DNA of 64,000 bases, from positions 5,952,001 through 6,016,000 of the forward strand of contig NC_052665.1 in assembly GCF_016802725.1 (NCBI RefSeq), in the 5' to 3' direction. Shown in pieces: positions 42,527 through 54,380 of the stretch. Both the position numbers and the translations under genes were made by a program. The notes below the pieces were generated by a model, which was given only the letters and a program-made list of their open reading frames with translations, was not told the DNA's origin and ran no database searches. Source of the stretch: Solenopsis invicta. Its lineage: Eukaryota; Arthropoda; Insecta; Hymenoptera; Formicidae. Positions within the stretch are counted from its first letter, which is position 1, and every line of letters starts with the position of its first letter.

Positions 42527-45500
42527 GTTCTGCCTTGAATGGCAGATTATGATCATCGGTGATTGCGCTTTCTTTTTATTTTTCTCGCAAGTATAAATAA
42601 ATTACTCTGTTTTGTACACAGAACAGAGAAAATAATTTGTGTGAATTAGTCCGATACGATGGCATGAAGAAAGACATCATCGTTTCCTTTATCGTATCTC
42701 GCTCATCTTGGATGACCATCGACCAATTTGGTCGTCGATTTTTCGCGATGCGCTCGCGTTTATAAACAAGTCCGATCGTCGTCGTCGTCGGCGAGAATCC
42801 AGGGGGTCCAGAATGGAGACTCGGCGATTACGCGCATTTCCCAGGAGGCTGTCGTCCCAAACCAGAGCTAACAGAGGCAACACCCCTCTGCGCTTTCCGC
42901 TCGTCTGGTTGTGTCGTGTCGACCCTCTACCCCCGTCGCGATCAGCGAATATCGTCGAGATTATTACAATAGCAATCAGACAATGTGGAATACAATAGAC
43001 AAGTACATCTTGAGGGAAGAAACGTCCTGTAATAAGGAAAAGTTTCACGTGAAATGTTTTTCTCATGGATATCTTCCTATAAAGTGCCCATTACACAAAG
43101 CGTAACAATAACGGTAATAATGTAAAATAAAAATGGTATAAACAGCAAAGTTACACGAGTTACTGTAAAGTTACTGTATGAAAATACCGTCAAAATAACG
43201 GTTCGATATAACAATGATATATATTACATTCACGTGGGGATTGTTTCGAAAAGATACGTTTTCGTTTAATTGGCTCGTTTTCCATTATCAACGATCACTT
43301 TAATCGGGGAAATGAGAATTCGCGCGTATAGGGCCCCGGGACTCTCCGTACTGGAAATAATCGAGGGCGGCGGAAGAGTACACATCGGCGTGGAGGGGGA
43401 TCCTCGCTCCCGGGATCGTCTCTCGAGGAGACGAAAGAACGCTCGCGGTTTAATGCTTCCAACGTCGGTCGAGACAAGCTAAGCAAACACTTTTCGCGAT
43501 ATTACCAGGCCCTGTGCGCGGACTTACCGCATGTTCTCTGCCGCGTTTCCGCAGGAGCTCTCTCGAACCCTCTCCCGCTCTCTCCCGGCTCTTTCCTCAT
43601 CTTCCTCACCCTCCTATCTGACTCTTCTTCGTGTTCTCTGTAAGGAAATAAATCACTATTTAGATTTACTTATTTATTTGTTGCTTTGCGCGTTATCGAC
43701 TCTTTGCCATCATTTTTTCATGGATGATCTTGTGATAATATAAATTAATATCTTTCTGTATTTATATATGTATATTATACTACATTTTTGTGTATTTAAA
43801 TATCAAAAAGACAGTCTGTTGCGAAGACTGGAATCAAAAGATTGGAATTATTAATTATATTTATTGTATCACCATGTGGCAATATTTTTTCGGGATCAAT
43901 AATTTGATTGCAATGCGCTCTTTGCTTGAAAATTGGATACATTTTCTGAGAAATATGAATTGAAAATGCTTTGGTTTAGTTAAAATGTCAAATTTATTTA
44001 CTTCGCTAAATAAACTTATATTCATCTGAATAACTTTTTGATAGATTTTCCCAACGAGATAACGAAGGTATACATGGAAGCATCCTATTTTAGTAGGTAA
44101 AATTGATGAGAATATCGCAAACATGATCTCAACAGAAATTTGTTTACGTACAAACAAAGGTAGTATTTTCTAAGAAAATATATGATTTCTTTAGAAAAAG
44201 TTTAAAAAAAGAATTATTACATTCGTTATTTTTTTTTACAGACATTAACGCGTACATAATTTATTAGTAAATTTTTCCATAGTATTTATTTCCTTACAAT
44301 CGTAGAAGATTCAAGCTAGCTCTTTCTCTTATTTTCTGTTTGACGCGTACTGCCCGCGGTACTGCCCAGTACCCCTGAAATTAATAGGACGTGCGCCGCG
44401 CCGCGAAGACACGCCGGAAAGAGATAATTCGATAACACGCAAATAAATGGCGAGAGCTTACTCCTAGATCACATGCGTCTTAATCGCAGAGTAGTCACGG
44501 CAAATTGCTGGGAAAATTAAATGCCCGGGGATTCATTCGTCATGCCGGTCAGCGGGTGGTGGTAGCGATGAGAACGGGGATGGAAACAGCCGCGCGCGCG
44601 CACCTGGCACGAGCTAATTAGCGTCTTGATTTACTTAATCCCAATTAATGCCTCCGCTATGCCGTTTCTCTCCCTCCCCCCTTCTCTCTCTCTCTCTCTC
44701 TCCCCGTGTTCCTGTGTGCGCTATAAGCGGTGTGCGGGAGCGCTATCGCTCGAATTCGGCACGGGCGGCGCGTTTCCGCTCCGCAAATACCGCCGGATTA
44801 GCCACGTGTGGATACACACGGCACGGTTAATGTGCCGAGGCCGCCGGAAACTCCTTCGTGCGCTTACTGCGCGTTCACCTGTACGAATTAACGCTACTTA
44901 GCGTTATCGACTCGTTCCGCTTCTTCGCCGCGGTTAACCATCCGTTTCGCATAATTGCACGATAGGGCGTATATTTTGCGCGTTAGAGACAATAGAATGA
45001 TGATGGAGGTAAAGAGGACCAGAGATCGCAAGCAATTTTTTATAATATGGGAGCAGTTCGACGTAGCAGTATTGAGAACAAATTCTAGAAACGATGAAGT
45101 AAATTTTAATTTTTAATATCAATTTTATATTGGTTCGATGCTGATTTTATAATTAAAACCAGTAAACGGCAAATTTTTATTATTTTTTTTTTATTGTTTT
45201 TAAATTAGCTCTTATTATATAGAGTGATAACGCGATCGTGTGAATAGTGATGCGCAAGATTGCGAAAGCTTGGTGCTTTTTCATTATTTTCAGGCATCAG
45301 AGTATCAAATTGCTAATGACAAATTCTCGTGGGATAAATTCGCAACATCGGCATGCGGTAGATCGATATCGCGCCATCCATCGCGCGGCGGTATACTTTA
45401 CATGGTTTTCCGAGGATACTATGGTGGGCTAATCACCGTAATTCAATCAGCCGACGAGATGTTTTAAAGGGTCGCGCGGCCGCGCCACGCCGCGCCGCGG

Positions 45501-46997
45501 GAGGGTGGACCGACGGTTTCGTCATCAGCGACAGCACAATCCCCCTCGCTCCCGCTCGCCCGTGTAGCGATTGACAGATGTTATTTACACAAGTAGACCG
45601 TGATCCAACCCGGCGCATGCAGCTCAAGCGCCACCGAAACGCTACAAGCGATTTCATATTTACATGGCCCGTTCCCCGCTACCGATAATCGCGCAGGTGG
45701 CTCGTCAAAGGAGAGAGAGATGGACCATTACATAGCGCAGAGAAATACAAAGATGCGTGTTTACTCGGTACTTCGTTATATTCGATGACATTCCTCATTA
45801 AAAAAAAAAAATCTCCACAATTGCCTTCAATTAATCCAATTGCCTAAAATTACTTTTAATTATTAGATATACCTCATTCAACGTCTCGATTCATATTTCA
45901 GAGAATTTTTTGGCAAGAAGCCAATATATCGTACCTCCTCCTTCATTACTTCGTTGCTGGCGCAACAAAGTACAGATAATTTTTGTTAAATAGTTAATAT
46001 AATTTCGTGGCATCATTATTTATTACGAGAACGAAGGACAACTTAACGATGAGATATATTTTTGTTGACAGTACCGTCAGAAATTATACGCATCTTTTTA
46101 GGCATCTTTTTTTCCGCGTGTAGGACTGTATCTTTTTAAGCTGCAACGAGAAGCCGGGGGATAACGCGGCGTTACGGTGAATTTATTGCACGTATTACCG
46201 CATCCTCACAACATCGACCGTTCTTTTTGTTCGCCGGACGCGAACAGCGCGGCGCGAGCGGCGGTGGTGGAATCGCGAAGAATCGCGGCGCGTGTTTGTT
46301 TTTAATCATTCTCGCTGGAGCCAGTGTAGGAGAGAGCGTAAATCTCATAAATACATAAATACAAAAATGTCAGCCCGGAGCGAATCCGCAGCGGCCGCCG
46401 CGGGCGGGTGCGCGCCTCCCTTTTTAGTCCGCCGTGCGTTTGCTTTAGACTTCTCCGCTTTTTCTCCTCTGAGCAAATCGTGCCGATCGACGCGTTTTCT
46501 AAAGCCGAATCGCATAGAGAAACGCAAGGGAACCCCCGTTTGTTCTGTTAAGGGAAGATCGCCTCGTGGTCGAGCGGATTTATTTGTTTCCAATTTTTGC
46601 GAACAATAGAGATAATCGGATGTTGCAATTAATTCCGATACTCTGTTTTCCCGTAATATGGAAACATAGGTAATGGTAAGGATCAAGTAGAAAACTTAAA
46701 ATTGATCAAAGAATCGAGGGAGAGAGAGGGGGGGGAGGAGGGGGGTCGATTTTACAACGGCTACCATGAGGCCAAATCAAAGGGAATATTTTATTCGGGG
46801 AATGTACGCGGTATCCCCGCGAGGAAACTACGCGAACAAATGTCCTTTTGAATTTTATCACTCGCTCATTCAGCTGATGATCACCTTTGATCAATCGCAA
46901 AAAATCAATCATCAATTACGCGAGAAAATCCACGTGTTGTTTGATGCATGGGGTCGTCGTTCAGTGTATCGCATTTTATAGGAGGATCTTGAGAATA

Positions 46998-47042
<45 letters not shown>

Positions 47043-50000
47043 ATACATATAATTATCCCGCGAGATTGTGGAAAGGAGACGAATAACGTCTTATTATGGA
47101 AGAAAGAGGGAAGCAAAGTGGCAAATTATTCGCGGCATGGTCTTTATGAAATATTCAAATTACCTTTCCTCCATCAACGAGCTTAATTAGCGCGGAGTTA
47201 ATGTCCCCCGTTCTTGCAGCCACATCTTTTTTTCATCGGGTTTATCGTTTGAGCAGGGTTTGACTTCGGGCGCGGTGATGGTGGCTTTTGTATCGCTACA
47301 CGCTTCAAATTACGTGCCTCGATAAATCGAAAGTGTCTTGTTGCAAAAAATTTAATTGTTTCTTCCTGCCCTAATTTCTGATTTTTAGGCGTTTTCAGTA
47401 AAATGCGGTTGAAAGCCACGATGCGCCACGAGCCACAAGCACAAACGAAGACCCCGTGTTTTGAACTTAATCTGCTCGAAAGTGCCGTCCGACGCGACGA
47501 GTTAATTTGTTTCCGCCTGACATTGGCCGACTGCAATATCGCGTAATACGCGTGGATTCTGTATTGAATGGGCTCTTGTATAAATTATTCATTACGACGT
47601 TTCATCCAGTTTTAACTCTCCTTTATCTGCCCGATCCGCTCTCCCGAGATCTCCCCGCGTATTACTTTGAGTGTACAGGGAACGAGCTTTACGAATTATT
47701 CCACGTGACATGTGTGTTATTGCGTTATGTATTCCACGGATATATTGTATTCGCTTTGTACCACTGCTCGCTGTTGGTATTGCTCTCGGTGAAGCGAACA
47801 CTCGAAGAAAAATCTTGTTAAAACGTCGAGGAAGTAATTATTACAAAGATACGAGCGATATTTCGCATAGGGATGGAAAAAAAATTTGCCTGTTTGATAT
47901 AAAATAAGAATTTCTCTTGCATTAAAACAAATTTGTTATTCTTAATATTAATAACATCAATCCTTTCACGCTCGTATTAAAAGACCAATGAGTAATTTAA
48001 GAACGTGAACGAGCTATTTTTTAATTTTGCGGAATTACAATTTATTATGTTACAGATGTTTAAACCTACCGAACAAGTTTGTTAAAGCACAGAAAGACAT
48101 CGCTACTGCCAACGTAGTATGCAAAATAAAATGTAATGACTGTGATGCCTCCTACGTAGGTCAGACCAAAAGAAAATTAAATACCAGAATTAAAGATCAC
48201 ACAAATAACATCAAATTGAATTCGTCGAAGCACTCTGTCATCTCAAACACACTGTCACGATCACACAATTATTTAATAGATTGGAACAATATATTAATTT
48301 TAGACACAGAACCAAAATATTACAAAAGATTAATATCCGAAATGATTCATATAAAAGAGCAGAACAACGGACTCAAGGATACAGAGTGAATCTTATTTAA
48401 ACGAATCTTATTTTGATTCACTTAACAGGTTGGTCGGTAGGGATTAGAAACATAACATAAAACGTAGAGACAATAAATTGTTTATATTATTCGTTCCACG
48501 TTCTTCTTGACTAGCTCTTCATATTCAGTCGTGTATTCAGCATCGCGCGAAACGTACACACAACTGAGCACAATACTGTTACCCATGCGGTGTTATATTA
48601 TTCGTAAGTTGTTTAAGTTATTATTGTATTCGTCAGTCTATTTAAATTATTGGGTCCATGCTAAATTATTACCTTTTCGAATCATTGTTATTTATTTAAG
48701 TCAATAGTATTCATTTAAATTACTTTTATTCGATTATTAGTTATTTAAACTATTATTATTTAATTAGTAAATTATTAAATACAGAGAGACGCGTAATATC
48801 GAGACGTTGTCTCACAGTGGAATCAGACTGTTCTCGCGTTGCTAAATTACTCATTGTTCTTAATATTAATGTTTTAACCGACTCACTTGAAAAAGACCTA
48901 AATCTACGGTCGAAACGCTGTGAATGAAGCTAATTATTATTATTATTAAACATAATTTGCCAGTTTGTCGATTAACTTTTCATTAATTATTGTTTGTTAT
49001 TGTATCTCTGTTTCACACAAAAATTTGTCTATTGCAATAAAATAGGAGAATATCGAAAATGCTAGAAACAAGAGAGAAATTTAGATAATAACAGGAAATA
49101 TTATCAACATATTAATAACATGCACACCGGTTCATGAAGATATTCAAACGTTTTATTAATTAAATAATGCTGGACGTATCAAATTTGTTTATAATCTAAA
49201 TATTTATGTATCTAAAATAACATGGAATTTACACTGCGCGTTCGAATTTAATTACATTATTGTCGGCAGTATAAATGACAGATCGAGGCGAAAAATCGAG
49301 GCACGTTACGCATTCTCCGCGCGTTGTACTCTCGCACGCGATGCCGGGCAGGGTATCGATGCCGATCGGCGTCCGCGATACTTTTGGAGATACAAATGCG
49401 CAAAAATTGCCGTGTAGCATCCTACTTGACTCCGGGATTGGCCTGTCGATCGCTCGGGGCAGGGGGAAGGGAGGGTGCGCGAATTACGCGAGAGCGATTT
49501 TCTCTCGCTCACGGGAATACCTGCCAATCAGTGTCGCGAATTCTCACACGGCGCGTTATATCCTCTCTGTCCGCTCTCGCCGGCAACTCTTCCAATCGCT
49601 GGGCATTCGCTAGATATGCCTACTCTTGCCCGCGCTCCGGACCCGAGTTCCGCGCTCGACCCCGCCGCTCGTCGAGCGCGTTGCGCGACGTCACATTGGT
49701 AATTCCGTGTCAACAATAATTCCGCGATCCGAAAGGCACGTAGAACCGAGCGCGGCTCGGCGTGTGACAGGTCACCGGAGAGTACCCCAGGATTCGCGAT
49801 TCGCCGCGCGCGCGGTGTACGAGTTTCGAGAGGGAAAGAAGGAGGGGGGGGAGGGGGAGATACCCCCCAGGTGTACCGAACGCGAACGCTAAATAATTGC
49901 CGAACCATCGACCGACTATCGTTTAATTGCGGATTTTCATTCCTTCCCCTCGCCGAATTAGATTAATTCTAGAACGTACGTTGCGTCTTGATGGAAACGA

Positions 50001-53000
50001 TTGTCAAATTTACCTTTTATCTCGTTCAGCTCGGATTTCCGAATCTTCCGCGGAGGAAAGAATTATATTTCGCTGAATAAATATTTCAATATAGCGGTAT
50101 TTCGTAAATTTCGCGGAATATATGCAGAGCGCGAAACGTTACGGGGGCTGCAGCCTTTTACGAGAAATCGTCGCGAGCAACGAATTCTTTTTTCTTGCCC
50201 CAGAAGTCTCTGTTAGATCTCTGGAGCTGACGTTATTATTTTGGCAAGTTACTTTACAAAGGTCCGTCATATCTCACCGGCAGCAGCGGGATTATTATTA
50301 CAAGGTGTGCTCGCGATTTCGCGTCCCGTGATAATTGTCGGCGCGAGCAAATTTACGCAGTTTCGCGCAGGGAGGAAACCGGGAACTATCAAAGCGATCT
50401 TATTTAGGAGCGAGCGATGCCGACGTTTGCGGGAGGCCAAGAACGTCAGAACTTTTTAATTGGGCGTCCTTAATTAGCCGAGTCCGGAGTAATTATACTG
50501 TCTCTCGCTCCGTTTCCGTGCGCCAACTCTCTCCCTCTCTTCTCCCCTCGCGCACACCCCTTTTTCGCCCGCTCGTGTTTTCTCACTCGGGTTCCTTCCG
50601 CGGCTCGTGATTAACTATATTTGCTCAATTTCATAGCGGATAAGCGCGAGTACATTCGCTAAATAGCCGTCGGACGCAACTCCCTCCCGTTTGCGCGTTT
50701 ATTGTCGAGCGAGAATTATACGAATATCTAATTAACGTTCCTGAGGATTCCTTGATTTTACTTAAAACAAAAAAAAATATAGGTATTTTCCTAATGTATT
50801 TTTCCTAATGAAGAGAAACGCGCTAAACAACTCGCGGGGATTAGAGGATGATTCAGTTTGAGATGTTTAAACCGAGGTACGTGTTCGCTGCGCGCGTAAT
50901 CGGGTCATCAGGATCAATCGGGATCAATCGCGATCGCGGAGATCCGCGCTACACCTTCTTCTAACTCGAGTAATTCGCAGACCGATTTCGATTTTAAAGA
51001 AGAGTTTTCTCTTAAAAAAGAAATGCATTGGAAGGAGAAAGCGCGTATTTCCATTTATCTCGTTTTGGCGCCAAGCCCAGTTTACCAGCGAGCTTCATCG
51101 AAATTTCATTTGGCGACTCTAACGACTCGGAATGGCACACGATCGGCCATTATCGTTGCCGCGTGTTCGCGTCGCGTTTTGTACGCGTTCCGCGTATCGC
51201 GCACCGGCTAACACGCGCAGCGCGCGTGTATACATTTATATTTCACGGCGGGCCGCAGACGGGTTGGCGTTGGCATTGGCGTTGGCATTGGCGTTGGCGT
51301 TGGCGTTGGCGTTGGCGTTGCCGAATCGCGTCAATAGACTCGGCCCCTTTGACGTTTTAGCGACAGTGCGCGTCATATCGCAATTGCACCGCGATAGGAT
51401 CTAACACGCGCGGCGGTGGCGGTGGCGGTGGCGCATTGCATATGCATCATCTGATACAAGCGTATCGTCGCCTGGCCTCGCTCTCCCGTGCGCTTTTATA
51501 TTTTATTTGATTTTTATCGGCCGCCCCTCGCGACGTATCAACGCAAAACGCGCGCTCTCGATTCGGAAACGGTTTTCTCGTTTCTCGTTTCTCGTTTCGC
51601 GATCGCGCGGGACGATCGGAGAAATTCATCGCGTCACTCGCGAGAGAAAGAGAGCGTTTACGGCTACAATTTGTCAAATTTATTTTGTTGAAAATTAGGG
51701 ACCGAAGGATACTTTGTTCCTTGCACCGAAAGAAATGGAAAGAAGAATGAAAATAATTTAAAGTAATTACGTTGCACTGAAAAGAAAATTTGCTAACTTT
51801 GTTAATGATCCAACATAATTATTTTTATATCCGTATTTTCCATAAAATCGTTCTTTCAATGACTTCAGAAACTGCATTAATTCATTCTCTTTGCTTATAA
51901 TTTCTTCTGTGAATCTTTTTTTCTACAGATTTTCTGTATAGTTGGATTCTTTTGCATTTTTCAAACGAAAATTATTTCATGTTCCATTACTCGATTTTTT
52001 CCATTATTCTTACATATTTCTCATTGTGGTTTCAGAGAGCGGCAGGCAGATAGGACCCCACGCTTGCACGGTGTGCCAAAGCGTTGTCGAGGGAAGCGCA
52101 CACAGTCGCGCGTTACCGCGTAGCCAAGCGTCGCAGTACGGCCTGCGGGAGGACCAAGTGCCGCTCGGTGCACGCGTCTGCAACACCTGCCGCTGCAAGG
52201 CCGTCCGAGGACGTTACACCGCCTGCCCGCTGCCAGGCTGTCCGAACCTGAGTAGCTCCAAGTCGAGAGTAAAGCGACTGAGAGCATTGCCCTCCAAGTG
52301 GCTCGATCTACCTCCGGAGATCAGGGAACCAATCGCTCAAGAATTCCGTGAGTATCTCCTGCAAATTTTTATGGAATTTATACGCAGGCATACGTATGTA
52401 TGTATGTATGTATGTGTGTGCTTTCTGCAAATTCAGAGAAATATAAAAATTCGGAAAATGTAAATCTAGAGATCTGATTAAATATAATTACATGTTATAA
52501 TTTAATCACATTTTTTTATATTTTTATGTCTTTACAATTGTACAAATTTTATATTTTATCTGAATTTTATGAAGATATTTGACGAGGTAAACTTTGGTTA
52601 CTTTATAGCTAAACCGTTTGCCCCGTTTATTTCAGAAATACCGAATAGCGCGACGAAATGCTGCTCGGCCTGCTTCAGTCGCATATCGCGCCGTTTAGCG
52701 CCGCATCTTGCCGGCAGTACCGAAGTTTCCGAGGATGGCGCCGATGCGTTGTCGCGCCAATGGACGGACGAGGAGTTGGAGCAACTTCGCCGAGCACTTC
52801 GGGAACATGGTACCAACTGGGCAAAGGTCGCCGAACAGATACCCGGCAAGACAAACCATCAATGCAAAAACTATTACTTTGCTTACCGAAAGAAACTGAG
52901 TCTCGATCAGGTCGTGGCCGAGTATTACGCTTCATTGGGCGAGGAACGGAGACCGTGTTTGACCGATGAGGAGGAAAGCGGCAGTAGTACTAGCAGCTGC

Positions 53001-54320
53001 GATGAGCTAGCCGTAAGTTTTTCAAGAATTATTGAAATTATTTACTTTAAATACACATTTTTTCAAGTCAGAATTTGAAATGAGAAATACATTTACGCGT
53101 AAAAAGATACTGTTTTGTTATTTTAAATTAGAAATCAAATTAGTTGACATTAATTATTGTTTATACAATTATTGATTTCCATTAATTTTTTCATAAAGAA
53201 TTAAATGAATTATTTGATCCATTTGCGTATCCAGTTACCTTTACTCTATTTTTTTTCTAGGTTCACGATTCAAGTGACACAGCTAGTGCAGGAAGTCCGG
53301 CAACGACTATGACAGGCGGTAACGCGGCGTCGAGTAGTACTACGACATCGGCGTCATTACCAATGTCTTTTCAACAGTCAACCGAGCAGAAACTCGGTGA
53401 AAAACTCTCGGATATAGCCGTGGTATCACTCATGCCACCCGGATCATCTCATCAGTCTTCCAGCAGCGGAACTGTTACCGCTACATCCGGTGGCAGGGAA
53501 GATTACGATAGCTCTGCCACGGTAAGACGAAACTCTCGAGCTTCTTTCTCTCAAGTTCAGTTTGCTTCGCATAAAAACATATATAACGTAACGAACAATT
53601 AATCTTATCATATTCGTATTGGCGTCTGAAAATGATAAGATGTAGGTAAGAAAATAAGACGCTAAACAGTGCTTTCGCGCGATAGAACCGTCTGATAGAG
53701 GTACGCTAATTGTTTCAGGAGACAGCGGACGAAGGTCAGGGTGGTGCTGATTTGGATAATGGCAGTGTTGTGGTGACTCTGACATCTTCCAGTAACTCGA
53801 CATCGTTGCAGCAACAGAGTCAACAACAGAGCCAACATCCGCAGCCCCCACCGATTCATTCACCACCTTCGACAACGAGTAATTCCAATCCGCTCACTGT
53901 CAAGGATCTTATGCTTGGAGTCATCGAAATGCAACTAAAACGTACTCCTAACAGTCCAGCCGATGGTGGTTCATCAGCGCCTAATAGCTCTGGCACTCCG
54001 ACGATATCTAGTATCTTGAAGACAGATCATCGTAACGACATAACATATGTCCGTGGTTATAAACCATCATCAAATATGACGAACACTACATTGGCTAATA
54101 GAGGAGATACAAATCTAGCAACGCTCTCTGTTGTTTCGGGATCTCATCATGCTCATCGTTCTGCTCCTAGTCCACAACAAATTGGTAAGTATACTAATGA
54201 TATCATTGCATCTAAAATTCTTGTATAAAATTTTCAAGTAATGATTTTGTCACACTTATTTAAAATCCATTTTTATTCTTTTGTTGTTTTTTATGTTATA
54301 TATGTGTGTGTGTGTGTGTA

Positions 54321-54380
<60 letters not shown>

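Larger units (their letters stand above)
41001..48020 (+). other. Smr: Smr intron, alternating AT-rich and CpG-rich patches
   Basis: CpG-richer patches lie at about 41860-42460, 42700-42960, 43270-43640, 44340-44940, 45440-45720 and 46150-46600. Microsatellites are at 42055-42081, 42482-42524 and 47001-47040. I found no exon with family similarity on either strand and no RNA gene. Some patches may be enhancers, which sequence alone cannot show. Confidence 0.5.
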
